Positions 17,629 through 25,578 of a stretch of DNA of 64,000 bases are shown here, piece by piece. The stretch is from assembly GCF_009708035.1 (NCBI RefSeq), contig NZ_WMBQ01000001.1, positions 2,175,501 through 2,239,500 of the forward strand. The letters are read 5' to 3'. The stretch's first letter is position 1; the number at the start of each line of letters is the position of its first letter. The stretch is from Hyphomicrobium album (GTDB lineage: Bacteria > Pseudomonadota > Alphaproteobacteria > Rhizobiales > Hyphomicrobiaceae). A model generated the notes under the pieces. The model saw only the letters and a program-made list of their open reading frames with translations. It was not told the DNA's origin and did no database searches. The translations under genes were made by a program, and so were the position numbers.

Positions 17629-18576
17629 TCATTCGGCCTTCAGGCCGAGCTCAATCGCCGCGGCCGTAATCTGGCTCGATGCTGCAGAGTCGTCCTTGAA
17701 GACATCGAGCGCCTTGCGGAAGGCTGTGGTCGCGACCTCTCTTTCGCCCAGCACGACTCGAGAGCGCATGAGGCGAGTCCAGCCCTCGACGTCGCGCGGA
17801 GAGCTCTCTAGACGATGAGCCAGGCCATCCACCATCGATCGGATTTGAGCCTCCCGGTCGTGCGGAGGCATCGCTTCGGCCTCGGCAATTTTCTCGACGC
17901 CAGGTCCGTCACCACCCTTGCCGACGGCCCCGGTCTGCAAAGACGAGGCTGTCTCTGAATTGGCGCTATTGGAGGCCTTCGCCTTGGCCTCCTCGTATGA
18001 GCGCTTGAGCTCGGTGGAACTCGGATCAAGCTCCATCGCTCTCGCAAAGGCGGTAGCCGCCTGTTCATAGCGCGCCGTGTGGAAGTAGGACCGCCCGAGC
18101 ATCTCCCAGCCTTCGATGTCCTCCGGCGTGGTCTCGAGCCGAGCCGCCAGCCGTTCGATCAGCGTGTTCACGTCAGGTAGCGATTTGCCATCTGCCGGCG
18201 CAGACGCTGCATCTTCGGATCCAATCGAACGCGTGTAGTCCGTGAGGCTCGCCAGCATTTCGCCATCCGCCCCGAAACCCGATTCCGAATATGAGGTTGT
18301 GTCCGCTGGACCGGCCGCCTCGGGAGGATCCGCCACATAGGAAACAGCAATGCCAATGCCAGCAACGAGGAGGAAGACTGCGGCAGGCGCAATCAACGTC
18401 CGAGGGGCACGTCGAAGGCCTAGGCCGAGACCCCAGCGCGACGACCGCAGTTGCGAGAGGAGAGCAAGTCTCGCCGCGTCCGCTTCTGCTTTGTTGAGTT
18501 TCCCCGCTTTAAGTCGAGCTTCGATATCCTCGAGCCGGGCTTTGCAGGTCTCTACGTCGAGCCGCTTCCTTTGCAT
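17629..18576 (-). CDS. CcmI-like TPR protein lacking the first membrane segment
   Basis: A 315-residue protein related to CcmI, the factor that presents apocytochrome c to the heme ligation complex. The N-terminal soluble part ([21 protein letters not shown]) matches the cytoplasmic loop that in CcmI lies between membrane helices 1 and 2. One membrane helix follows (about residues 61-82). The periplasmic part has TPR repeats ([20 protein letters not shown], then [19 protein letters not shown]) and the family signature [21 protein letters not shown]. The normal first membrane helix is absent, and the preceding gene ends 9 bases upstream, so the frame cannot be extended. It sits between cytochrome-locus genes and hemA, which supports a role in maturing this locus's multiheme proteins. 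Confidence 0.8.
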   Translation of the reverse strand: MQRKRLDVETCKARLEDIEARLKAGKLNKAEADAARLALLSQLRSSRWGLGLGLRRAPRTLIAPAAVFLLVAGIGIAVSYVADPPEAAGPADTTSYSESGFGADGEMLASLTDYTRSIGSEDAASAPADGKSLPDVNTLIERLAARLETTPEDIEGWEMLGRSYFHTARYEQAATAFARAMELDPSSTELKRSYEEAKAKASNSANSETASSLQTGAVGKGGDGPGVEKIAEAEAMPPHDREAQIRSMVDGLAHRLESSPRDVEGWTRLMRSRVVLGEREVATTAFRKALDVFKDDSAASSQITAAAIELGLKAE

Positions 18577-18585
18577 TTGCCACCT

Positions 18586-18936
18586 CTACCAATGCCCGCG
18601 CGCTCTTGGGCGCCGAGAGGATCCAGGACCTCGAGAGAAACCGCGGGTGTAGTAGTTGCGCGGATAGTAGACGTAGCCCCCTATATGCGTCGGATAATAT
18701 CCGCGGCTGTAGTAGTAGGGGTAATCGTAGTAGATGGAGCTCGGGCCCATAGGCAGGGGAATGCGTGGGCCGCGGCCGCGACGCTGCATCTCTAGTGCGA
18801 AACTCCTGCCGCCTTCGCCGGGCTTCCGAATGGACTTCCCGGCCGATGCATCATTGGTCACTGGCGCAATGCCGAGGAAGCCGACGGCCAGCAAGCAGGC
18901 CATCAGACTCGATGCGAATGAATTCCGGTTACTCAT
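18586..18936 (-). CDS. Small exported Tyr/Gly/Arg-rich protein, unknown function
   Basis: A 116-residue protein with a signal peptide (hydrophobic residues about 9-23, likely cleavage after the ASA at 30-32). The mature part is basic and rich in Tyr, Gly, Arg and Pro. There is a tyrosine cluster near the centre (IYYDYPYYYSRGYYP, then GGYVYYPRNYYTRGF) and an Arg-rich tail. It is 24 bases after the outer-membrane barrel gene and 9 before the CcmI-like gene, so it is in the same operon. I do not recognise it. The composition suggests a cell-envelope or cofactor- or polysaccharide-contacting protein, but no function can be assigned. Confidence 0.72.
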   Translation of the reverse strand: MSNRNSFASSLMACLLAVGFLGIAPVTNDASAGKSIRKPGEGGRSFALEMQRRGRGPRIPLPMGPSSIYYDYPYYYSRGYYPTHIGGYVYYPRNYYTRGFSRGPGSSRRPRARGHW

Positions 18937-18960
18937 GAGACACCTCGCATAGCTGATAGG

Positions 18961-20625
18961 TCAGAACTTCCTGCGGACCTCGGCGCGGACGCCGAAGTTG
19001 TCTTCGTCGCCGCCCTCGAGGATCTGATAGGTGGCATCGGCGCGGAACAGCCAGGCCCGATCGATCGGGATCTGATAGCGGACACCGAAGCCGTACTGCG
19101 GGTCCTCGGCACCGATGCCGTCGTTTTCGAAGGGCTGCACCATGGCCACCTCAAAGACGAGCTGCTCATCGAGATTGAAGAGATATTGCAAGCCGAGCGC
19201 GCCACCCAAGGCGTTGGAGCCGGTGTCGTCGAGTTTTGGGTAGCCGGTCAGGGCGTCGGTCTCGAAGTTGATGCCGACGTTTTTCAGTATGCCGGCGCCA
19301 TTGCCGTCGACCAGGGGCTGAGGGTTGCCGAAGCCGACGAAGAAATTGGCGTAAGGGAGCAGCGTGCTCGGCAAGCCCGAGATCAGGCTGTTTTCCGAAA
19401 TGATGGCAATGCCGTTGCTGTCTCCTACGGGGTCATCTCCGAAGTTCGCGAACAAGCGGGTCGAGTTCGACAAGGTGTTGAGATAGCGCCGGCTGTAAGA
19501 GGCCGTCAGAAAGTGCGTCAGAAGGCCGTCCTGTTCGTCGCGGCCCTGTATCAGGCCGTAGCCCGCTTCGATATAGCCGTCGAAGGCGTCGATGAAGGCG
19601 GTGACGCCATAGAGGTTGGCCAGGTGGTTGTCGTCGTCGCCCGCTCCGATGATGCCCGCGTTGTCGACGTTGTCGAACGCGGCGAAGAAGGTGACGTCGA
19701 AGTTGGCAAGCCCTAGCGCCGCCGAGTTCTTCGCCGGCAGGCTCACCGCGCCGCCGAGGATCGCGTCGTTCGCCCAGATCCCGTTCTGCAGGAACAGCGG
19801 GAAGAGACCGACAGTGAAGGGCAGGTCGAAACTGGCCTCCTGACCGGAGAAGCCGGAATAGAGGGAGCCGACGTCACCCTCGAAGAACAGCGTCTGCGGC
19901 TCGAAGTCGAACTCGTCGTTGAAGTCCTCATTGCCGTCGCCGCCGCCGAACTCGAAGCGGGTGAACTTATTGTTGTTCTCCTGAAGCGGCGTGAAGAACG
20001 CGTGGATTCTTTCAGTGCCGGAGATCTTGAGGTCGACGTCGATGTTCAACCGGGTCGCGATCTGGGCAATATCCTTGCCGTTGTTGTTGTTGTAGGCGAC
20101 CGCCGTCCGCCAGTCGCCATAGATGGCGAGGCCCGGAAGCAGCAAATTCTTCTCACCGAGGAAGGTGCTGCTCTCGTCGTAAATGCCGGACGTGTACTGC
20201 GGGCGGCCTAACTCAACCAGCGGACGCGGCGGCTCGACCGCGCTCTTCGCGCCGTAGATGTCGACCTGCTCCTCGACACTGTATTTCTTTTCGTACTGCG
20301 GGTCGGGTTGAAAAAGGTCCTTCTTGCCGCTTGTGTCCTTGCGTTTTGCGGCCGCCGGCTCTGCAGCTTTATTGTCAATCTTCTTTTCAGTAGGCGCGCT
20401 CACCTTCTTCTTAGAGGGCGCGTCCACCTTCTTCGCATTGGCTTCGATTGCCGCGGTCGTCACGCGGGCGTCGCCGGTCCGCACTTCGGTCGACCAGCCC
20501 TCATCGGTCTTGGTGCTGCTCTCGCCTGCGGCAAGAGCTGCAATTGTGCCGCACACGACGAGGCAGCCACTGGCTGCCAGCGCGACAATGGCGGACGTTG
20601 TCGTAGAACACGCATTACACGACAT
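18961..20625 (-). CDS. Putative outer-membrane beta-barrel (porin-like) protein of redox locus
   Basis: A 554-residue exported protein. It has an N-terminal signal sequence (about 1-33), then a Lys/Ala-rich low-complexity spacer (about 50-100). A long region follows with alternating hydrophobic and polar residues, Gly/Asn/Asp-rich turns and many aromatics, as expected for transmembrane strands (for example GLAIYGDWRTAVAYNNNNG, and LFRADATYQILEG near the end). The last residue is Phe (VRRKF), the usual end of outer-membrane barrels. I cannot name a family. It starts 42 bases after the pentaheme cytochrome gene, so a conduit or porin partner of that cytochrome is plausible. It is smaller than I expect for MtrB or PioB and shows no obvious N-terminal CXXC of MtrB type. 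Confidence 0.7.
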   Translation of the reverse strand: MSCNACSTTTSAIVALAASGCLVVCGTIAALAAGESSTKTDEGWSTEVRTGDARVTTAAIEANAKKVDAPSKKKVSAPTEKKIDNKAAEPAAAKRKDTSGKKDLFQPDPQYEKKYSVEEQVDIYGAKSAVEPPRPLVELGRPQYTSGIYDESSTFLGEKNLLLPGLAIYGDWRTAVAYNNNNGKDIAQIATRLNIDVDLKISGTERIHAFFTPLQENNNKFTRFEFGGGDGNEDFNDEFDFEPQTLFFEGDVGSLYSGFSGQEASFDLPFTVGLFPLFLQNGIWANDAILGGAVSLPAKNSAALGLANFDVTFFAAFDNVDNAGIIGAGDDDNHLANLYGVTAFIDAFDGYIEAGYGLIQGRDEQDGLLTHFLTASYSRRYLNTLSNSTRLFANFGDDPVGDSNGIAIISENSLISGLPSTLLPYANFFVGFGNPQPLVDGNGAGILKNVGINFETDALTGYPKLDDTGSNALGGALGLQYLFNLDEQLVFEVAMVQPFENDGIGAEDPQYGFGVRYQIPIDRAWLFRADATYQILEGGDEDNFGVRAEVRRKF

Positions 20626-20667
20626 TTGGACCCCTTGTCGGGTCCCCGCAAACCCACAGCCTCGGAA

Positions 20668-22599
20668 CTAGTCTTTCACTTCGATATCCACCGCGAAGGA
20701 GTGGAAGTTCATGATCCGCTCATTCATGCTTTGCTCCATTTCCTTGGTGGAACGGACGAAGCGCATGAAATAGATCGGCTCCGCGCGGCTCCGCATACGG
20801 AAGGCGAGTTGGTACTTGCCCGGCTTCGTGATCAGGCCACCTGGCACTTGGTACTCGGCGCGCTTCTCGCCCAGCGGCGGGAATGATCGGTTCTCCATGC
20901 GCACCAGCGGCGGATGGTTGAGCACGGTGGTCGGGACGCCGGGCGGCCGCAGATGCGGCAGCGGGTCGATGTCGAAGTTCACCGGCAGGTACATCTCGCG
21001 GTCCGTGCCCTTGACGTTGGTCGTCAGGAATTTGGTTTGGAAGTGCACCAGCTGCTGGTCCGTCGCGATGCGACCGGCGGCGACATCCAAGCTGTGCAGA
21101 TCGGCGATGTCGCCGTTGCTGTCGACATACCCCGACTCCCAGACGTTCTTGCCGTCGGGGTCGACGAGGGCAACGTTCACCCAGAGCTGCGGCTGCGCAC
21201 CCAGCGAACCGGACGGCAGGTTGTGCCCCGTATTGGTGTTCTTGATTTTGTAGGAGAACGCCAAATCCCTGCCGACGCTCGGGGTGCCCTCGATGTAGGG
21301 ACCGTCGACGTGGCTGCTGTTCTCCATGACCTGCTTTCTGAGCTTGTCGCGCTCGTCGAGCTTCTTGAGGTTCTCGTCGAGGATCTGCCGGGCATCTTCG
21401 CGGTCGAGCGCATCGGCCCAACGCTTAGGAAAGGCGACCTTGATCTTGCCGTCGGCGACCTTGTCCTCGAACCTGGTCGTGCCCCAACCGGCGCGCCAGT
21501 CGAACTCCAGCCAATCCTTGATGCTGTAGGCCTGGGCCTTCGTGTTGTGAGGGAAGACACCCGGATGGGCGATCGAATAGCCCGGGCCGATGAAGCGGTG
21601 GTTGGCGTGCTTGCGTCCCGGGTTGACCTCCTTGCCGCCGACGACCGCGGAAGGCGCGGTTGAATAGCCGTCGGGCTTTCCCGCAACCTTGCCCATGTGG
21701 CAGTCCTGGCAGCTGACGCCGGCTTTGCGGGCCGGGCTGTCGCGATACTGATCCCAGACGATCTCCAGCTTGATGCCGAGGTTGACGGCGACCTGGTGGC
21801 AGCTGACGCAGAACTCTGATTTTGTGATCTGGTCGTTGGTGATCATGCCCTTGTGAATGTCGTTGCCGCGCCCGTCGGTGCTGGTCTTGACGGAATAGGT
21901 CTCCTTGTTGGCGAGGACGTCTTTGATCACGCTCTGCTGGCCGCTGCCGTAGACCGGCTCGTAGATCTTGCCCGGCTCGACCCGGCGCTCGCCGTTGACC
22001 TTGCTGTACTGCTCCTTGACCCGGTGGCAGGTGATGCAGCTCACGCCCTCGCGCGAGATCTGGCTGCGTGCCCAGAGCGGCGTTTCGCGTGCCTCACCAA
22101 GCTGGGTGCCGACCTGCTGGTGGCAACGCACGCAGAAGGTGCCGACCGTCCCTTGGGTCAAATCCTGGAACTTCTGTTCGAACTTGTGGAACATCGGCGA
22201 GATCGACGCGTAGGCATGCTGCGACGACGACCACTCCTCGTAGATCTGCTTGTGGCACTCGCCGCATTGCGCAGCGGTGGGATAGAGGCTCTCGTCGTTG
22301 AGGGCGTCGTGGCCATCGGGCTTGGCGCTCGCGGTGCCGCTCTTGTCAGCCGGTTTTTCAGCCTTGGCCCTTTTCCCTTCGTCGTCCTTGATGAGTGCTT
22401 CCAGCGCGGCGTCCGCAGCGGTTGTTGCGGACGCTCCTTTACTCTCCGCGAGCCTCAACCCCGGTCGTGTTTGTATGTTTGGGATTCCCGAAGCCTCCCG
22501 GGACGCGGCGACCGCATCCCAGCTGAGGAGTGCTGCGTTTATCAGCAGGGCGCTCGCTAGAGCGCACGAAAGCGTCAAGAGACCGGGCCATTGCTTCAT
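20668..22599 (-). CDS. Pentaheme c-type cytochrome, cytochrome c554-like
   Basis: Exported multiheme cytochrome of 643 residues. A signal peptide is at about 1-33, then an Ala/Lys-rich spacer. Five CXXCH heme sites begin at C112, C156, C188, C264 and C297. Extra histidines nearby (SSSQHAYASISPMFH, GRKHANHRF) could be distal ligands. The C-terminal half has no heme sites and looks beta-rich (FSYKIKNTNTGHNLPSGS), a domain of unknown role. I chose ATG 22599, preceded by GGGGGG, over the ORF start 48 bases upstream. There is no CXXCK site, so it is not NrfA. It leads the leftward operon with the barrel, CcmI-like and hemA genes. Redox partner and substrate are unknown. Confidence 0.88.
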   Translation of the reverse strand: MKQWPGLLTLSCALASALLINAALLSWDAVAASREASGIPNIQTRPGLRLAESKGASATTAADAALEALIKDDEGKRAKAEKPADKSGTASAKPDGHDALNDESLYPTAAQCGECHKQIYEEWSSSQHAYASISPMFHKFEQKFQDLTQGTVGTFCVRCHQQVGTQLGEARETPLWARSQISREGVSCITCHRVKEQYSKVNGERRVEPGKIYEPVYGSGQQSVIKDVLANKETYSVKTSTDGRGNDIHKGMITNDQITKSEFCVSCHQVAVNLGIKLEIVWDQYRDSPARKAGVSCQDCHMGKVAGKPDGYSTAPSAVVGGKEVNPGRKHANHRFIGPGYSIAHPGVFPHNTKAQAYSIKDWLEFDWRAGWGTTRFEDKVADGKIKVAFPKRWADALDREDARQILDENLKKLDERDKLRKQVMENSSHVDGPYIEGTPSVGRDLAFSYKIKNTNTGHNLPSGSLGAQPQLWVNVALVDPDGKNVWESGYVDSNGDIADLHSLDVAAGRIATDQQLVHFQTKFLTTNVKGTDREMYLPVNFDIDPLPHLRPPGVPTTVLNHPPLVRMENRSFPPLGEKRAEYQVPGGLITKPGKYQLAFRMRSRAEPIYFMRFVRSTKEMEQSMNERIMNFHSFAVDIEVKD

Positions 22600-22887
22600 C
22601 GCCTTACCCCCCAATTTATATTCAGAGGCGACATCCCGATTTTGCATCGCTTACGCGAAACGGCGCCCGCACCGCCCGGGATTTCAATTATTGATACGCG
22701 GAAAATGGGCCGTGATATGGCCGCCAGGAAAATGGAAAATCTGAAATCGAGCGGATAAACCGTAGGTTGCCGAACAACTGAACGAATGACGATTTTGGAA
22801 GCGCCGCATTTCTGCCCGATAGAAGGAAGTTACTCATCGTTGCGGGATCAGTGGGACGTCCATAAAGCGGGACGAGGGAACTGAGCC
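22600..22887. other. Divergent promoter region of the multiheme locus
   Basis: 288 bases between the leftward pentaheme gene and the first rightward gene. It is locally AT-richer than its surroundings around 22680-22750. It contains the perfect 11-base palindrome TCAATTATTGA (22684-22694), 85 bases before the pentaheme start, which could be an operator. It does not fit the FNR/Anr consensus TTGAT-N4-ATCAA. A minus-strand frame at 22688-22912 has no protein character. Confidence 0.45.
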
Positions 22888-23022
22888 ATGTCATCACATC
22901 ATCGCGAGACACGATTGTCAGAGGACGATCGCTTCGACCGGGGCCAGATAGCGGTATTCGCCTTTTTAGTTGCGATCGCCGCTGTTGCCGGGCTTCTGCG
23001 CGTTGTGGGGGTACTGCACTAG
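22888..23022 (+). CDS. Tiny single-helix membrane protein at head of redox run
   Basis: A 44-residue open frame starting at ATG 22888 and ending with TAG 23020-23022. The N-terminal half is charged (MSSHHRETRLSEDDRFDRGQ). The C-terminal half is one membrane helix (IAVFAFLVAIAAVAGLLRVV). It resembles small accessory subunits that often accompany membrane redox complexes, but no family is recognisable. The ribosome site is weak (GAGGGA about 9 bases upstream). It is first in line of the rightward redox genes, with a 344-base gap after it. Confidence 0.5.
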   Translation: MSSHHRETRLSEDDRFDRGQIAVFAFLVAIAAVAGLLRVVGVLH

Positions 23023-23366
23023 AGCAAACTGTTTTCTGTTCGGCGCACCGGCATTCGCCCGGCGCGTGAGCACGAGCGGTTCGCGGCCGAGTCTTTGACT
23101 CGGCCGGAGAGCTTGCGCGTCTCTATGGCGTAAAAGGCCGACGGAAAAAAATGGCCGATCTGCAATTAAGGGGCGAACTCTCGACGCAGAGTTCCGGCCT
23201 TTCGCTTTCGCTTGGCCTCAATCATTTATTGGGTCCATTGCCTCCAACAAAATCATAAACAGCACGGCGCATTCGGCGGCCCGTTCTTCCGCCGTTTGCC
23301 TTGCTCTTTTCGCCTGATTGTCATGGCAAGACCACACTGTTTTGGCTTTTTCGTTCGAAAGCAGCC
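23023..23366. other. Intergenic gap before the 2Fe-2S/flavin reductase gene
   Basis: 344 bases with no supported gene. It contains the 10-bp hairpin at 23084-23106 (listed separately) and a moderately AT-rich zone at 23220-23340 that could hold the reductase promoter. Frames opening at 23212 and 23301 lack protein features; the latter is only the upstream extension of the reductase frame. Confidence 0.4.
23084..23106. terminator. 10-bp stem, 3-nt loop hairpin
   Basis: CGGCCGAGTC and GACTCGGCCG are perfect complements around TTT. The hairpin lies 62 bases after the tiny membrane-protein gene and well before the reductase gene. It is GC-rich enough to stop or pause transcription, but there is no T-tract, so it could also be a regulatory palindrome. 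Confidence 0.4.
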
Positions 23367-24461
23367 ATGGATTGGAAAATGCCAAGCAGCCAAGTCACCA
23401 TAAATGGAAGCAGCTTTCAGGCGCGCCGCGGCGAGTTATTGCTGGACGCTGCTCTGAGCAACGGCGTCGCTATGCCCCACGACTGCCGGGCGGGCCACTG
23501 CGGCACCTGTTGCGTGCGGCTGGTATCCGGCGAAGTTCGGGGCGGCGAAGGCTCCGAGCCGGGCATCGTTCATGCCTGTCAGTGCCGGATCGTCGGCGAT
23601 GCGGTGATCGAGATGGGCCAGCCCTCGGGTGTTCGCACCGTCGAAGGCGTGCTGAGCTCATTGCGACCCCTCTCGCACGAGGTGATTGAAGTCGGCATCA
23701 AGACTGATCGCGCGCTGCCCTATCACGCGGGCCAATATGTGCAGGTAGGCTTCAGCGGCTATCCAAGCCGTCCCTTCAGTATCACGCATCCCTTACACGG
23801 CGACCCGAACAGCTGCTCGGTCTGCTTCCATGTCCGGCGCATGAACGATGGACGTGTCACCTCAGCGCTCGGTAAGCGCATCGCCCCCGGCCATCGGGTG
23901 AAGGTGACCGGGCCCTATGGGTCGGCGCATTTCCGACCCAATCAGGAGTGCCGGCTGATCCTCGTCGCCACCAATACTGGCTTCGCGCCGATCTGGTCGA
24001 TCGCCGTTGCTGCGCTGCGCGAGAATCCCAAACGCAGGATGATGATCATCGCCGGCGGTCGCACCATCGAGTCTCTCTATATGGGTCCGGCTCTCACCCG
24101 GCTCGCCCGCTTCCCCAATGTCCTCGTCCTGCCTGTCTGCAGCACACCGCAGACTGTCACCTCGGCGGTGAAGCCCGGCCGGCCGACCGACTATCTGCCG
24201 CGTCTGTTGCAGACCGACGTTCTCCACGCGTGCGGCGCGCCGAGTATGGTCGATGCGATCAAATCGATCGCGGCGCTAAACGGAGCGGCCTGCCATGCGG
24301 ATCCGTTCCTCCCGACCACCGACGACAAGGGCGGGGAAAGCGTCCTGACCCGCGCAAAGGGGTGGCTCTCAGTGCCATCCAGACGCCAGGCTGGCCAACT
24401 CGCTCTCGATCGAGAACCGCCGATACTGTCCTATGGGATAGCTCAAGCACGGGGTGAGTAG
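23367..24461 (+). CDS. 2Fe-2S ferredoxin / FAD / NAD(P)H reductase, three-domain
   Basis: Single-chain electron-transfer reductase of 364 residues. It has a plant-type 2Fe-2S domain (C40, C45 and C48 in CRAGHCGTC, fourth ligand C71 or C73 in HACQC), an FAD domain (RPFSIT at 135-140) and an NAD(P)-binding domain (VATNTGFAP at 200-208). The order matches the reductase components of bacterial oxygenases and CDP-deoxyhexose reductases. No oxygenase gene is nearby; multiheme cytochrome genes follow. I therefore infer that it feeds electrons from NAD(P)H into the cytochrome locus, or the reverse. The start is uncertain: ATG 23367 gives a clean 2Fe-2S domain, and ATG 23379 is also possible. Confidence 0.87.
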   Translation: MDWKMPSSQVTINGSSFQARRGELLLDAALSNGVAMPHDCRAGHCGTCCVRLVSGEVRGGEGSEPGIVHACQCRIVGDAVIEMGQPSGVRTVEGVLSSLRPLSHEVIEVGIKTDRALPYHAGQYVQVGFSGYPSRPFSITHPLHGDPNSCSVCFHVRRMNDGRVTSALGKRIAPGHRVKVTGPYGSAHFRPNQECRLILVATNTGFAPIWSIAVAALRENPKRRMMIIAGGRTIESLYMGPALTRLARFPNVLVLPVCSTPQTVTSAVKPGRPTDYLPRLLQTDVLHACGAPSMVDAIKSIAALNGAACHADPFLPTTDDKGGESVLTRAKGWLSVPSRRQAGQLALDREPPILSYGIAQARGE

Positions 24462-24550
24462 TCATTATCAGCCTCAGAGCGCATATCGATCTGCTGATCG
24501 GGTACGGGCCGGAGGCCGCCCTCCGCTCTTGCTTACATTGTCTCTGCGGC

Positions 24551-25519
24551 TTGTTGGCGATCTTCGGCTTTGCGGGCGGCGCAGTTGCGGCCGATCCAGC
24601 CAAGACCGTCGGTCCAAATGCCTGTGGCGAATGTCACAAGCAGGAGGTTGAGGCATGGAAGGGCACGCATCATTTCAAGACCTTCCGTGAGATGCCGCGC
24701 AACACCAAGGCTAACGAGATCGCGGACAAAATGGGGGTGCGGCGCATCAGGTCGGACAGCCTGTGCCGGAACTGTCATTTCACGGTGCAGCAGAAGAACG
24801 ACACGGAGGAGCCAGTGGCGGGCATCTCCTGCGAATCCTGCCACGGCGCCGGGAAAGATTGGATCAAGATCCACAGCGGGTTCAGCGGCAAGACAGTTTT
24901 TTTCGAGAGCAGTGCCGAGGAGAAGGCGCGCTGGAAGCTCTCCGATGCCAAAGGAATGATCAGGCCGCGCTCGGTCTACCTGCTGGCGAAGAACTGCTAC
25001 AGCTGCCACGTCGTGCCGCAAGAAGACCTCGTGAACAAAGGCGGCCATCGGGCGGGCAGCGCCTTCGATCTTGTGTCCTGGTCGCAGGGCGAGGTGCGGC
25101 ACAACACAGCTTACTCCAAGGGCAAAGAGAACGTTCCGGCCAGCGCAGCGCGCAGGCGGATGCTCTATCTCGTCGGCCTCGGCGTCGAGCTCGAGACCGC
25201 ATTGCGGGCGGTCGGAAAGGCGACCGTGAGAAAGGCCTACGCATTCGAGATGGCCAAGCGCGTCGACCTGGCGCGCAAGCAGCTCGCGGTCGCGGCGAAA
25301 GCGGCGCCAAACGTGCCGGAGATCGCAAAGATGATCGAGCTTGCCCATTCGGCAGGGCTGAAGCTCAACAACGAACGCTCACTAACGGCTGCTGCCGACG
25401 GCGTCTCCAAGCAGCTCGAGAGCATCACCGAAACGTATGACGGCAACACGATGGCCGGGCTCGATAGCCTCATTCCCGGACCGGACAAATACAAAGGCAC
25501 GGCGAGGAAACCAGATTGA
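24551..25519 (+). CDS. Tetraheme c-type cytochrome, cytochrome c554 family
   Basis: Multiheme cytochrome with four CXXCH motifs (C25, C72, C94, C149 counted from TTG 24551) in the pattern of cytochrome c554-type proteins. A helical, Lys/Ala-rich C-terminus of about 150 residues lacks hemes. A signal peptide end is visible (LLAIFGFAGGAVAADP), but the frame has no ATG or GTG between its stop at 24455 and this point. The TTG gives only 14 residues before the likely cleavage site and no positive n-region. A neighbouring frame from GTG 24454 supplies a basic n-region and hydrophobic stretch (RVRAGGRPPLLLTLSLR), so a one-base frameshift near 24530-24550, real or from sequencing, is likely. The true 5' end is therefore about 24454. 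Confidence 0.82.
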   Translation: MLAIFGFAGGAVAADPAKTVGPNACGECHKQEVEAWKGTHHFKTFREMPRNTKANEIADKMGVRRIRSDSLCRNCHFTVQQKNDTEEPVAGISCESCHGAGKDWIKIHSGFSGKTVFFESSAEEKARWKLSDAKGMIRPRSVYLLAKNCYSCHVVPQEDLVNKGGHRAGSAFDLVSWSQGEVRHNTAYSKGKENVPASAARRRMLYLVGLGVELETALRAVGKATVRKAYAFEMAKRVDLARKQLAVAAKAAPNVPEIAKMIELAHSAGLKLNNERSLTAAADGVSKQLESITETYDGNTMAGLDSLIPGPDKYKGTARKPD

Positions 25520-25578
25520 ACTTAGCCGGCTCGCGACGACTGCAACTTGAACCGGCTTGATGGGGAACAACCACCGCG

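Noticed and set aside
19186-19716. Long plus-strand frame (176 codons) opposite the barrel gene, and similar ones at 21853-22560 and 20914-21663
   Set aside because: Antisense shadows of high-GC coding sequence; the opposite strand carries genes with clear signal peptides and heme motifs.
20668-22599. Identification of the pentaheme protein as nitrite reductase NrfA
   Set aside because: NrfA needs a catalytic CXXCK (or variant) heme site and its catalytic residues; all five sites here are CXXCH and the C-terminal half is heme-free.
22684-22694. Palindrome TCAATTATTGA as an FNR/Anr box
   Set aside because: The half-sites are the wrong way round and spaced by one base, not TTGAT-N4-ATCAA; kept only as an unassigned palindrome.
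22688-22912. Minus-strand frame of 74 codons in the divergent cytochrome promoter region
   Set aside because: It overlaps the tiny membrane-protein gene and lies in the likely promoter zone; composition is not protein-like.
24454-24651. Plus-strand frame starting with GTG 24454 as a separate small gene
   Set aside because: After about codon 33 it runs out of phase with a clear cytochrome; better explained as the displaced 5' end of the tetraheme gene.
24551-25519. Assigning the tetraheme protein as the hydroxylamine-oxidoreductase partner c554 of nitrification
   Set aside because: No octaheme HAO gene is present and the C-terminal extension differs; only family-level resemblance is claimed.
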